A stretch of 64,000 nt of DNA from Caulobacter sp. Root343 (GTDB lineage Bacteria; Pseudomonadota; Alphaproteobacteria; Caulobacterales; Caulobacteraceae): assembly GCF_001425745.1 (NCBI RefSeq), contig NZ_LMDF01000001.1:1-64000 (forward strand). Direction: 5' to 3'. This document shows positions 56,499 through 64,000 of this stretch, one piece after another; the stretch's first letter is position 1; each line of letters begins with the position of its first letter. Below the pieces are notes generated by a model, which saw nothing but the letters and a program-made list of their open reading frames with translations, was not told where the DNA came from and searched no databases. A program made the position numbers and the translations under genes.

Positions 56499-57223
56499 GC
56501 GTCACCATCATCGAGGCCCCGTCGCCCAATTTCGACGCCCGCAAGGCGGTCCCGGACATGGTGGTGCTCCACTATACGGGCATGGAGACGGGAGAGGCCG
56601 CCGTCGAGCGGTTGCGCGATCCGGAAGCCAAGGTCTCGGCCCACTACTGCGTCGAAGAGGACGGCCGCATCTTCCGCCTCGTGCCGGAAGAGCGCCGGGC
56701 CTGGCACGCGGGCGCCGCCTTCTGGAAGGGCGTCAAGGACATCAACTCGGCCTCGATCGGCATTGAGATCGTCAATCCCGGCCACGAGTTCGGCTACCGG
56801 CCGTTCCCCGAGGCCCAGATCGCCGCGGTGATCAACCTGTTGGCCGACGTGCGCTCGCGCTGGATGATCCCCGACAGCCGCATCCTCGGCCATTCCGACG
56901 TCGCTCCGGCCCGCAAGATCGATCCGGGCGAGCTGTTCCCGTGGAAGCGCCTGGCGCAGAGCGGTCATGGCCTGTGGATCGAGCCGGCCCCGTCGCCCGG
57001 CGCGCCGCTGGGCCAGGGCGAGGAGGGGACCGGGGTCTTCGCCCTGCAGGCGGGCCTGACGCGCCTCGGCTTCGACTGCGCCCCCACCGGCAAGTACGAC
57101 GAGTGGACCGCCACGGTCGTCTCGGCCTTCCAGCGTCACTGGCTGCAGAGCCGCTTCGATGGCATCGCCGACGGCGAGACCCGGGCGCGCCTCGTGGGCC
57201 TGCTGCGCGCGGCGGCCGACTGA
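56495..57223 (+). CDS. N-acetylmuramoyl-L-alanine amidase with peptidoglycan-binding domain
   Basis: This 242-residue protein of the AmpD/AmiD (amidase_2) type has zinc ligands in VVLHYTGM near residue 27 and in GHSDVAPARKIDPGELFPW near 133. SAHYCVEEDGRIFRLVPEERRAWHAG near 50-75 (in segments) carries the substrate-binding part. A C-terminal PG_binding_1 domain (GVFALQAGLTRLGFD and VVSAFQRHW) follows. There is no signal peptide, so it may work in the cytoplasm on anhydro-muropeptides or be exported otherwise. The 4-base overlap couples it to the transporter gene, and its stop overlaps the next ATG. Confidence 0.93.
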   Translation: MSVTIIEAPSPNFDARKAVPDMVVLHYTGMETGEAAVERLRDPEAKVSAHYCVEEDGRIFRLVPEERRAWHAGAAFWKGVKDINSASIGIEIVNPGHEFGYRPFPEAQIAAVINLLADVRSRWMIPDSRILGHSDVAPARKIDPGELFPWKRLAQSGHGLWIEPAPSPGAPLGQGEEGTGVFALQAGLTRLGFDCAPTGKYDEWTATVVSAFQRHWLQSRFDGIADGETRARLVGLLRAAAD

Positions 57224-57825
57224 TGCACCCGGCCCAGGCCTTTCGGGTCGAGGACCGCGCGACCCTGCGGGATTTCATCAGCGCCCACCCGTTCGTGACC
57301 CTGGCCGCCAGCGTCGGCGGCCGGCCGATCCTGGCCCAGGCGCCGGTGGTGATCCGCGACCTGGACGGCGAGCTGGCCCTGGACTTCCACCTGTCGCGCG
57401 GCAACGCCTTGACGCCGCACCTGGTGCGAGGCTTCCGCGCCGTGATGCTGGCGACCGGCCCCGACGCCTATGTCAGCCCCGGCTGGTACGAAAGCGCCGA
57501 CCAGGTCCCGACCTGGAACTACCTGTCGGTCGAAGCCGAGGGTTCGGTCGCGCCGCTGGACGAGGCGGAGCTGGTCGCCCTGCTGGACGACCTCTCGGCC
57601 CAGGAGGAGGCGCGTCTCCTTCCGAAGAAGCCCTGGACCCGTGGCAAGATGAGCGACGGCCGTTTCGAGGCCATGCTGCGCGGGATCGCCGGCGGGCGGC
57701 TGTTCGTCGAACGGCTGGAGGGGACGTTCAAGCTCTCGCAGAACAAGAGCGACGCCGATCGGCTGGGCGCGGTGAAAGGGCTGGGGGATCATCCGATTGC
57801 GGGGATGATGCAAAACCTCCCTTAA
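57223..57825 (+). CDS. FMN-binding PaiB-like protein
   Basis: This 200-residue split-barrel protein is of the PaiB (FMN-binding negative transcriptional regulator) type: FISAHPFVTLAASVGGRPILAQAPVVI near 20-45 (in segments), LALDFHLSRGNALTPHL near 50, YVSPGWYESADQVPTWNY near 85 and KLSQNKSDADR near the C-terminus, all close to the family pattern. PaiB represses sporulation and protease genes in Bacillus; the function in proteobacteria is unknown. The ATG overlaps the amidase stop by one base, and a strong hairpin lies downstream. Confidence 0.92.
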   Translation: MHPAQAFRVEDRATLRDFISAHPFVTLAASVGGRPILAQAPVVIRDLDGELALDFHLSRGNALTPHLVRGFRAVMLATGPDAYVSPGWYESADQVPTWNYLSVEAEGSVAPLDEAELVALLDDLSAQEEARLLPKKPWTRGKMSDGRFEAMLRGIAGGRLFVERLEGTFKLSQNKSDADRLGAVKGLGDHPIAGMMQNLP

Positions 57826-57864
57826 ATCCGACCTCCCCGGAAAGGCCGGGGAGATCGGATGTTT
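57826..57864 (+). terminator. Terminator after the EamA-amidase-PaiB operon
   Basis: A stem of 15 base positions, ATCCGACCTCCCCGG with CCGGGGAGATCGGAT (one mismatch, loop AAAGG), starts immediately after the TAA stop and is followed by GTTTATT. Confidence 0.75.
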
Positions 57865-57865
57865 A

Positions 57866-57901
57866 TTGACGTTTCAACAGCGGGTTGTTGACGTTTCAAC
57901 A
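57866..57901 (+). repeat. Paired 14-bp direct repeats before rnpB
   Basis: TTGACGTTTCAACA occurs twice, at 57866-57879 and 57888-57901, with a period of 22 bases. Each copy, with its preceding base in the second, contains an imperfect palindrome (GTTGA/TCAAC arms). The second copy starts with TTGACG, a good -35 element; a -10 at the expected distance would be near 57911, 13 bases before the rnpB 5' end. They are probably promoter or operator sequence. Confidence 0.5.
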
Positions 57902-57923
57902 TCACCCCTTCAAACACCGTCCC

Positions 57924-58323
57924 GGACCAGATGGTCGGGCGGTCGCGGTCTTCGCAAGAAGGTCGAGGAAAGTCCGGGCTCCACGGTGACAAGGCGGTGG
58001 GTAACGCCCACCGGGAGTGATCCCAGGGATAGCGCCACAGAAAGCAAACCTCCTCCCTACGGGGCGGGAAGGGTGAAAGGGTGGGGTAAGAGCCCACCGC
58101 GGACCTGGCGACAGGGACGGCATGGCAAGCCCCGCCTGGAGCAAGACCGAATAGGGACCCCGCGCCGGCCTAGCGTCGGATAGGCCGTCACTGGCCGAGA
58201 GGGTCCGGGTAGGTCGCGAGAGCCGTCCAGCAATGGCCGGCCAAGAGGAATGATCGTCGCCGTCTCGCCCTTCTTCGGATCGGGAGAGGCGGAACAGAAC
58301 CCGGCTTACAGACTGTCTGGTCT
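57924..58323 (+). ncRNA. rnpB: RNase P RNA (class A)
   Basis: This is the RNA subunit of RNase P, which matures tRNA 5' ends. Signature sequences are all present: GAGGAAAGTCCGGGCTCC near 57964 (CR-I), CAGGGATAGCGCCACAGAAA near 58023, AGGAATGATCGTCGCC near 58246, and the 3' GAACAGAACCCGGCTTACAG near 58291. The terminal helix pairs GGACCAGA at 57924 with TCTGGTCT at the 3' end. The length of about 400 nt fits alphaproteobacterial class A RNA. The ends are accurate to a few bases. Confidence 0.96.
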
Positions 58324-58328
58324 CTCTA

Positions 58329-58446
58329 GCTCCTCCCCCGCGATGCGGGGGAGGTGGCCCAGAGGGCCGGAGGGGGCAAGCTGGGCATGGGCCGCATTAG
58401 CTCCCTCAGTCGCTCCGTGACAGCTCCCCCGCATCACGGGGGAGCA
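58329..58446. repeat. Intergenic palindromic repeat downstream of rnpB
   Basis: CTCCTCCCCCGCGATGCGGGGGAG at the left and CTCCCCCGCATCACGGGGGAG at the right (each given here by its palindrome, 58331-58352 and 58422-58442 approximately) flank a core with GGCCCAGAGGGCC and GGAGGGGGC. It is the same class of Caulobacter-style repeat as the other four copies. It separates rnpB from the mraZ leader. Confidence 0.75.
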
Positions 58447-58682
58447 TCTTACTTTCCCACACCCAATGACGCCAACCGCCGCTCCGCTCGGGCTCCATTC
58501 AATCAGTTCTGTGTATGTTCTGTGGATTAACTATCACGCCCAGTGAAGAAGGGGTGCGACACCTTTGAAATCTCGATGAAACGGGCTTTGGTGTCATTGT
58601 CTCCCAGTTCATCCCATGTTAACCCAATTTGCGTCGGGGCGGGCTTAGCCGACCGACGTGGGTCTGGCGGGGTTCGGCTTTC
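58447..58682 (+). promoter_or_regulatory. Promoter and leader of the mraZ division-cell wall operon
   Basis: This region of about 236 bases has an A+T-richer part (58490-58625) likely to contain the promoter. TGGGT-ctggc-GGGGT at 58659-58673, just before the GTG, resembles two MraZ boxes (TGGGN repeats with 5-base spacing; the second begins with G). A palindrome AAGGGGTG-cga-CACCTTT lies near 58549. I found no perfect CtrA site, although two TTAAC half-sites are present. Confidence 0.4.
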
Positions 58683-59150
58683 GTGTTTCTCTCGACGTTC
58701 GAGAAACAGCTCGACAGCAAGCGGCGCATCGTTGTGCCGCAGGAATTCCGCGCGGCGGTCTCCGGCCTGTTCGACGGGATCTTCTGCTTCCCCGCGATCG
58801 AGGCCGATTGTCTGGAAGCTGGCGGAAAAGCCTTGTTCGACCGTTATTTGGACGTGATCGAGGAGCTGCCGTTCGGCGATCCGACGCGCTCGGCCCTGGA
58901 GGTCAGCATCCTGGGCGGCATGGCCAAGCTGTCGTTTGATACAGCTGGTCGCATTACGCTTCCCGACCAGCTGTGCGAAATGTGCGGTCTCACGGATTGG
59001 GTGACCGTCGTCGGTATGGGTGAGCGTTTTCAGATCTGGTCGCGCGAGGCCTTTCAGGCCCATCGCGCGGCGCAACGTGACCTGGCCCGGGAAGGCCTGG
59101 CGGCTCTGCGCACCCAGCAGCGCGCAGCCAAGCTGGGGAGCGCGTCGTGA
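58683..59150 (+). CDS. mraZ: Transcriptional regulator MraZ
   Basis: This 155-residue protein has two SpoVT/AbrB-like domains. [22 protein letters not shown] is the first DNA-binding strand pair, and [22 protein letters not shown] near residue 90 the second. MraZ regulates its own division and cell-wall operon. The start is GTG 58683, matching the family N-terminus; an in-frame ATG 54 bases upstream adds residues not expected in MraZ. Its stop overlaps the rsmH GTG by 4 bases, the first of a run of overlapping junctions. Confidence 0.94.
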   Translation: MFLSTFEKQLDSKRRIVVPQEFRAAVSGLFDGIFCFPAIEADCLEAGGKALFDRYLDVIEELPFGDPTRSALEVSILGGMAKLSFDTAGRITLPDQLCEMCGLTDWVTVVGMGERFQIWSREAFQAHRAAQRDLAREGLAALRTQQRAAKLGSAS

Positions 59151-60082
59151 GCGAAGCGCCGCACGTCTCGGTCCTGCTGGACGAAGTGGTCCAGGCCCTG
59201 GGCGCCAAGCCGGGCGAGACGATCATCGACGGAACCTTCGGCGCGGGCGGCTATACCCGCGCGATCCTGGCGACCGGCGCGACCGTCGTGGGTTTCGACC
59301 GCGATCCCACCGTTCAGCGCTTCGCCGAGGGTCTGCCGGCGGACCGCTTCCGCCTGATCCAGGACCGCTTCTCCCAGATGGCCGAGCACTTCGAGCCGCG
59401 GTCGGTCGACGGCGTGGTGCTGGATATCGGCGTGTCGTCCATGCAGCTGGACGAGGCCGAGCGCGGTTTCTCGTTCATGCGCGACGGCCCGCTGGACATG
59501 CGGATGAGCGACACCGGCCCGACCGCCGCCGACCTGGTCAACGAGCTGGACCACACCGAGCTGGCCCGCATCCTCTACGTCTATGGCGAGGAGCATGCCT
59601 CTCGCCGCATCGCCAGCTTCATCGTCAGGCGCCGCGAGGAGCGCAAGTTCGAGCGCACCCTGGACCTGGCTCACGTGATCGAGCGCGCGCTCGGCGGTCG
59701 CAAGGGCGCCAAGGTCCACCCGGCCACGCGCTCGTTCCAGGGGCTGCGCATCGCGGTCAATGACGAGCTGGGCGAGCTGGAGGCCGGCCTCGCCGCGGCC
59801 GAGCGCATCCTGAAGCCGGGCGGTCGTCTCGCAGTGGTCACGTTCCACTCGTTGGAAGACCGTATCGTCAAGAATTACCTGGCCGAGCGGGCCGGGCGCA
59901 CGCCGGGCGGCTCGCGCCACCTGCCGCAAGCGCCCGCCGGCGCGCCCGCCAGCTTCCAGCTGATCGCCAACAAGGCCATCGCCCCGGGCGAGGCCGAGCT
60001 GGCCGTCAATCCCCGCGCGCGCTCGTCGAAGCTGCGCGCCGCCGTGCGCACCGAGGCGCCGGTCTGGGAGGCCGCGGCATGA
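59147..60082 (+). CDS. rsmH: 16S rRNA (cytosine-1402-N4)-methyltransferase
   Basis: This 311-residue methyltransferase (formerly MraW) modifies C1402 of 16S r[16 protein letters not shown] at the N-terminus, [16 protein letters not shown] (SAM-binding) near residue 27, [20 protein letters not shown] near 91, and the C-terminal [15 protein letters not shown] near 230 are all family signatures. It starts with GTG overlapping mraZ and overlaps ftsL by 4 bases. The length is full. Confidence 0.97.
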   Translation: MSEAPHVSVLLDEVVQALGAKPGETIIDGTFGAGGYTRAILATGATVVGFDRDPTVQRFAEGLPADRFRLIQDRFSQMAEHFEPRSVDGVVLDIGVSSMQLDEAERGFSFMRDGPLDMRMSDTGPTAADLVNELDHTELARILYVYGEEHASRRIASFIVRRREERKFERTLDLAHVIERALGGRKGAKVHPATRSFQGLRIAVNDELGELEAGLAAAERILKPGGRLAVVTFHSLEDRIVKNYLAERAGRTPGGSRHLPQAPAGAPASFQLIANKAIAPGEAELAVNPRARSSKLRAAVRTEAPVWEAAA

Positions 60083-60534
60083 GCGTCGCCGGCGTCTTCA
60101 ACCGCCGCGTCCGTGGCTTCCGGGTCGTCGAGGTCGTGGGCCTTTGCATACTGATCAGCCTGGTCACCAGCGTCTATCTGGCCAAGACCTTCGCCGGCAG
60201 CGAGCGCCAGGAGATCGGCCGCATCGAGCAGGAGATCCAGGACGAGGCCGTCCGCAAGCGCCTGCTGGAGGCCGAGGTCGCCCACCTGGAGCAGCCGCGT
60301 CGCATCGAGCAGTTGGCGCAGATGATGCAGCTGAAGCCGATCGCGCCGGACCACGAGATCACCGAGGACGCGCTGATCGACGTCGCCCGTCGCCGTGAAC
60401 TGCCGCGCGCTCCGGTCGCCGCCGTCCCGGTCGCGCCCGAGGCCCTGGCCACCGACGCGCCCGAGGCCCTGCCGGACGACGCTTCGGTCCCTCCGCCTCC
60501 GCCCCCTCCACCGCCGCAAGGGGGGCTGGAATGA
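60079..60534 (+). CDS. ftsL: Cell division protein FtsL
   Basis: This 151-residue bitopic division protein has a short cytoplasmic N-terminus, one membrane segment ([20 protein letters not shown], about 17-36), a periplasmic coiled coil ([20 protein letters not shown] and [21 protein letters not shown] in part) and a C-terminal tail rich in Pro and Ala ending in a run of nine prolines. FtsL works with FtsB and FtsQ to activate septal FtsI/FtsW. It lies between rsmH and ftsI with 4-base overlaps on both sides, which fixes the identity. Confidence 0.93.
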   Translation: MSVAGVFNRRVRGFRVVEVVGLCILISLVTSVYLAKTFAGSERQEIGRIEQEIQDEAVRKRLLEAEVAHLEQPRRIEQLAQMMQLKPIAPDHEITEDALIDVARRRELPRAPVAAVPVAPEALATDAPEALPDDASVPPPPPPPPPQGGLE

Positions 60535-62303
60535 GCCTCTCGAACCTGGGTCCGAACGGCTTCCAGCCCGCCGCCTGGCGCTGGCTGATCGAGCGGGTCT
60601 GGCGGCTGGAGCACGCGTTCGAGCGCTCGCGCGCCGCCGCCAAGCCCGAAGACGACACCCGCATCCGCATCTTCCTGGTGATGGCCTTCTTCAGCCTGTG
60701 CTTCGTCGGCGTGGCGCTGGGGGCGGGGTGGGCGGCGCTGTTCTCCCACGCGGGGCAGGGCACGGGCTATGCCCAGGGCGCGGACGGCGCGCGCGGCGAC
60801 GTGGTCGACCGCAACGGCAAGCTGCTGGCCGTCGACCTGGCCCACTACGCCCTCTACATCGACCCGCGCGAGGTCTGGGACGGCAAGGAAACCCGCGTGG
60901 CGCTGGGCAAGGCCCTGCCGCAGGTGCCGGGCAAGCGCCTGGACAAGGCCGTGTTCGGCGACCACCGCGCCTTCGTGCTGGGCGGCCTGACCCCCGATGA
61001 AAAGGACGCGATCTTCAACCTCGGCCTGCCCGGCGTGTCGTTCGAGGAGCAGGAGCGACGCATGTATCCGCTGGGCGCGACGGCCGCGCACCTGATCGGC
61101 TTCGTCGACAGCGGCGGCAAGGGCCTGGCCGGCGCCGAACGCGCCCTGGACGATCCGATCCGCAAGGCCGCCGGCCTGGACGGCGGCGCGCCGACCCAGC
61201 TGTCGATCGACGTGCGCGTGCAGGCCGCTCTCGAGGACGAGCTGCGCAAGGCCGCCCAGGAGTTCACCCCGAAGGGCGCCGTGGGCCTGGTCACCAACGT
61301 CCACACCGGCGAGATCCTGGGCCTGGCCAGCTATCCCGACTACGACGCCAACAAGGCCGGCGACGCGACCGACGACCAGCGCCTGAACCGCGCCGCCGCC
61401 GCGGTCTACGAGATGGGCTCGACCTTCAAGGCCTTCACCGTGGCCATTGGCCTGGACACGGGCGTCGCTACCGCCTCCTCGACCTTCGATGCGCGCGAGC
61501 CGTTCAAGCTGGGCTACCGCACCATTCACGACTATCACGCGGCCAAGGCGATCCTGACCCTGGTCGAGGTGTTCAAGCACTCGTCGAACATCGGCACGGC
61601 CATGCTGGCCGAGCGGATCGGCGGCGAGCGCCTCAGCCAGTACTTCACCAATCTGGGCCTGACCAAGCCGGCCAAGGTCGAGCTGCCGGAGTCGGCGCGG
61701 CCCCTGACCCCGCGCAAGTGGGACCAGGACGCGGTGGCCTCCACCTCGTTCGGCCACGGCATGAACATCAGCCCGCTGGCCCTGGCCCAGGCGATGAACG
61801 CCATCGTGAACGGCGGCGAGCTGCTGCCCCTGACCATCAAGAAGATGCCGCCGGGCGTGCGTCCCGAAGGAAAGCAGGTGCTCTCGGAGAACACCTCGAT
61901 GGAGATGCTGAAGATCATGCGCGCCAACGTCGTGCCCGGCGAGGGCGGCAGCGGCGGCAAGGCCGACGTGCCCGGCCTTTCGGTCGGCGGCAAGACCGGC
62001 ACCGGCGAGAAGTACGACCCCTCGATCCGCGGCTACAACCACCAGCGCCAGGTTTCGTCGTTCGCGGCGGTGTTCCCGACCGACGGCGCGCTGGAGGCCG
62101 ATCGCTACTTCGTGCTGATCCTGCTGGACGAGCCGCACGGCACGGCCAAGACCTTCGGCTTCTCGACCGGCGGCTGGGTCGCCGCGCCGGCCGCGGGCCG
62201 GGTGATCGAACGCATCGCGCCCTTCCTGGGCGTTCAACGCAAGACCGAGCTGGTGACCATCGCCAGCCCATCCAAGCCGGCTGCTCCGGAGGCGGGACTA
62301 TGA
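60531..62303 (+). CDS. ftsI: Septal peptidoglycan transpeptidase FtsI (PBP3)
   Basis: This 590-residue class B penicillin-binding protein is anchored by one N-terminal membrane segment (IFLVMAFFSLCFVGVALGAGW, about 46-66). The pedestal domain contains RGDVVDRNGKLLAVDL. The transpeptidase has the active-site serine in YEMGSTFKAFTV near residue 295, the SxN motif in FKHSSNIGTAM near 350, and KTG in VGGKTGTGEKY near 490. It cross-links septal peptidoglycan in the periplasm. It overlaps ftsL and murE by 4 bases each. Confidence 0.97.
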   Translation: MSLSNLGPNGFQPAAWRWLIERVWRLEHAFERSRAAAKPEDDTRIRIFLVMAFFSLCFVGVALGAGWAALFSHAGQGTGYAQGADGARGDVVDRNGKLLAVDLAHYALYIDPREVWDGKETRVALGKALPQVPGKRLDKAVFGDHRAFVLGGLTPDEKDAIFNLGLPGVSFEEQERRMYPLGATAAHLIGFVDSGGKGLAGAERALDDPIRKAAGLDGGAPTQLSIDVRVQAALEDELRKAAQEFTPKGAVGLVTNVHTGEILGLASYPDYDANKAGDATDDQRLNRAAAAVYEMGSTFKAFTVAIGLDTGVATASSTFDAREPFKLGYRTIHDYHAAKAILTLVEVFKHSSNIGTAMLAERIGGERLSQYFTNLGLTKPAKVELPESARPLTPRKWDQDAVASTSFGHGMNISPLALAQAMNAIVNGGELLPLTIKKMPPGVRPEGKQVLSENTSMEMLKIMRANVVPGEGGSGGKADVPGLSVGGKTGTGEKYDPSIRGYNHQRQVSSFAAVFPTDGALEADRYFVLILLDEPHGTAKTFGFSTGGWVAAPAAGRVIERIAPFLGVQRKTELVTIASPSKPAAPEAGL

Positions 62304-63760
62304 CCAGGCGTCTGTCGGAACTGTTCAACCGTCCGTTCGCCAGCGACCCGCTGATCGCCGGCGTCACCGCCGACAGCCGCAAGGTCACGGCTGGCTGGCT
62401 GTTCGCCGCCCTGCCGGGCACCAAGGTCGACGGCCGCGACTTCGCGCCGGGCGCGGTGTCCAAGGGCGCCGCCGCCGTCCTGGCCCCCGAGGACGGGCTG
62501 GAGGGCCTGGGCGTGCCGGTGGTCCGTTCCGAGGACGCCCGCCGCGCCTACGCCCTGGCCTCGGCCGCCTTCTGGGGCAAGCAGCCCGCCATGTGCGTGG
62601 CCGTCACCGGCACCAACGGCAAGACCTCGGTCGCCGGCTTCGCTCGCCAGATCTTCGCCCGCCTGGGTCACAAGGCCGCCAGCATGGGCACCCTGGGTGT
62701 GGTGGTCAGCGAAGCCGGCCAGCCCGACCAGCAGCTGACCCCGCCCGGCCTGACTACGCCGGACGCCGGCGACGTGGCCGAGATGGTCGCGCGCCTCGCC
62801 GAGATGGGCGTCACTCACCTGGCCCTGGAGGCCAGCTCGCACGGCGTCGACCAGCGCCGCGTCGACGGGGTCAAGTTGCACGCCGCCGGCTTCACCAACT
62901 TCACCCAGGACCACCTCGACTATCACGGCTCGATGGAGGCCTATCGCGCGGCCAAGCTGCGCCTGTTCGACACCCTGACGCCGACCGGCGGCACGGCGGT
63001 GCTGAACGCCGACAGCGAGGCCTTCCCGAACTTCGCCGCCGCCGCCGTCACTTCGGGCCAGAGCGTGTTCTCGGTGGGCGAGGACGGCCAGGGCCTGCGC
63101 CTGGTCACCCGCACCCCGACGCCGGAAGGCCAGCGCCTGCTGATCGAGGCACAAGGCGTCGCCTACGACATTGGCCTGCCGCTGGCCGGGGCCTTCCAGG
63201 CCTCGAACGTGCTGGTCGCGGCCGGCCTGTGCATCGCCGCCGGCGAGGACGTCGCCAAGGTGCTGAAGGCGCTGGAGACCCTGGAAGGCGCGGCCGGCCG
63301 TCTGCAGCGCGTCGGCCGTGGCCAACGCGGCGGCGAGGCCTATGTCGACTACGCCCATACGCCCGACGGGCTGGAGACGGTGCTGGAAGCCCTGCGCCCG
63401 CACACGGCCGGCAAGCTGATCGCCGTGTTCGGGGCCGGCGGCGACCGCGATCGCGGCAAGCGTCCCCTGATGGGCGCCATCGCCGCGCGCCTGGCGGACG
63501 TCGCCATCGTCACCGACGACAATCCGCGCTCGGAGGATCCCGCCTCGATCCGCGCCGCCATCCTGGACGCCGCGCCCGGCGCGCGCGAGATCGGCGACCG
63601 TCGCGCCGCCATCCGCGCCGGCGTCGAGCTGCTGCGCGAGGGCGACGTCCTCGTGATCGCCGGCAAGGGCCACGAGCAGGGCCAGGTCGTCGCCGGCGTC
63701 GTCCACCCGTTCGACGACGTGGCCGAGACCCTCGAAGCGTTGGAGGGCGTGGATGCCTGA
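62300..63760 (+). CDS. murE: UDP-MurNAc-tripeptide synthetase (meso-diaminopimelate ligase)
   Basis: This 486-residue Mur ligase adds meso-diaminopimelate to UDP-MurNAc-L-Ala-D-Glu in the cytoplasm. The substrate-binding domain has VTADSRKVTAGWLFAALPG near residue 22. The ATP site is AVTGTNGKTSVAGF near 98. LEASSHGVDQRRVDGV near 175 and TNFTQDHLDYHGSM near 200 belong to the central domain. The DNPR motif in VTDDNPRSEDP near 410 specifies diaminopimelate rather than lysine. It overlaps the ftsI stop by 4 bases and murF by 8. Confidence 0.97.
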   Translation: MTRRLSELFNRPFASDPLIAGVTADSRKVTAGWLFAALPGTKVDGRDFAPGAVSKGAAAVLAPEDGLEGLGVPVVRSEDARRAYALASAAFWGKQPAMCVAVTGTNGKTSVAGFARQIFARLGHKAASMGTLGVVVSEAGQPDQQLTPPGLTTPDAGDVAEMVARLAEMGVTHLALEASSHGVDQRRVDGVKLHAAGFTNFTQDHLDYHGSMEAYRAAKLRLFDTLTPTGGTAVLNADSEAFPNFAAAAVTSGQSVFSVGEDGQGLRLVTRTPTPEGQRLLIEAQGVAYDIGLPLAGAFQASNVLVAAGLCIAAGEDVAKVLKALETLEGAAGRLQRVGRGQRGGEAYVDYAHTPDGLETVLEALRPHTAGKLIAVFGAGGDRDRGKRPLMGAIAARLADVAIVTDDNPRSEDPASIRAAILDAAPGAREIGDRRAAIRAGVELLREGDVLVIAGKGHEQGQVVAGVVHPFDDVAETLEALEGVDA

Positions 63761-64000
63761 AGCGCTGTGGACCGCTGACGAGATCGCGAAAGCCGTTGGC
63801 GGCGAGGTCGCCGGCGACTTCACCGTGACAGGCGTCTCGATCGACACCCGCTCGGTGGAGCCGGGCGACCTGTTCGTGCCGCTGGTCGGCGCGCGCGACG
63901 GGCATGAGTTCGTGCCGCAGGCCGTGGCGAGCGGCGCGACCGGCGTTCTGGCCGCCAAGGCTGTCGACGCTCCGGCCGTGATGGTCGCGGACACCTTCAA
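63753..64000 (+). CDS. murF: UDP-MurNAc-pentapeptide synthetase MurF, partial (window end)
   Basis: Only the first 82 codons or so are in the window. ALWTADEIAKAVGGEV at the N-terminus, TGVSIDTRSVEPGDLFVPLVG near residue 25 and HEFVPQAVASGATGVLA near 50 match the substrate-binding domain of MurF. The gene adds D-Ala-D-Ala to the murE product. It overlaps murE by 8 bases and runs off the end of the window, so it is not truncated biologically as far as can be seen. Confidence 0.95.
   Translation, partial: MPEALWTADEIAKAVGGEVAGDFTVTGVSIDTRSVEPGDLFVPLVGARDGHEFVPQAVASGATGVLAAKAVDAPAVMVADTF

Noticed and set aside
58500-58640. CtrA site in the mraZ leader
   Set aside because: Only isolated TTAAC half-sites (near 58528 and 58619) without a partner at the right spacing.
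60174-62237. A 687-codon frame antisense to ftsL and ftsI
   Set aside because: Shadow of the division operon; composition only.

Overview
The window is high-GC alphaproteobacterial chromosome, almost certainly Caulobacter (C. vibrioides/C. segnis group). This rests on the 16S/23S sequence type with tRNA-Ile(GAT) and tRNA-Ala(TGC) in the spacer, a two-domain cold-shock protein, the flgI-cheL-flbY operon divergent from fliX followed by dksA, an alphaproteobacterial LexA box at uvrA, and Caulobacter-style G+C-rich palindromic intergenic repeats. The genus call is inferred from gene content and recalled sequence signatures, not from a database search.

Layout. 1-5550: a complete rRNA operon (16S, tRNA-Ile, tRNA-Ala, 23S, 5S) ending in two identical tRNA-fMet genes on a 100-bp tandem duplication and a terminator. 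5551-8708: cold-shock protein and a malic enzyme. 8709-30586: a purine catabolism island. It holds hiuH-xdhA-xdhB-xdhC-guaD (+), hpxX-hpxY-hpxZ-nucleoside hydrolase (-), a formamidase-family gene (+), and allantoate amidohydrolase-pucG-puuE-uraD-puuD-tetR (-). An RTX protein and a YceI-like lipoprotein gene sit inside it. Together the enzymes would take nucleosides, guanine, hypoxanthine and xanthine through urate, 5-hydroxyisourate, OHCU, allantoin, allantoate and ureidoglycine to oxalurate plus glycine; hpxXYZ is the probable oxalurate branch. Genes are mostly coupled by 4-bp stop/start overlaps. Promoter regions of all four transcription units carry a shared 16-bp palindrome close to GTAAG-N6-CTTAC, which I propose is the operator of the cluster's own TetR/RutR-like regulator.

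30587-41856: a small secreted protein, trmFO, four paralogous polytopic membrane proteins (with a glutathione transferase gene between the third and fourth), uvrA with a LexA box, and small or hypothetical genes. 41860-46160: DUF1203, an ABC-F ATPase with a structured leader, DUF3422 and a methyltransferase. 46157-49366: the flagellar locus flgI-cheL-flbY (sigma-54-like promoter) divergent from fliX (CtrA-like box), then dksA with a degenerate zinc finger. 49594-57825: mixed metabolic and regulatory genes, including a PNPOx-family protein, response regulator, enoyl-CoA hydratase, two lipoproteins, a flavin monooxygenase, an EamA transporter, a peptidoglycan amidase and a PaiB-like protein. 57826-58450: terminator, paired direct repeats, rnpB and a repeat element. 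58451-64000: start of the division and cell-wall cluster mraZ-rsmH-ftsL-ftsI-murE-murF, with murF cut by the window end.

The strongest candidates for something undescribed are the shared operator of the purine island, a palindromic repeat with an 8-bp target-site duplication inserted exactly in the pucG/puuE overlap, and the array of four paralogous membrane proteins.
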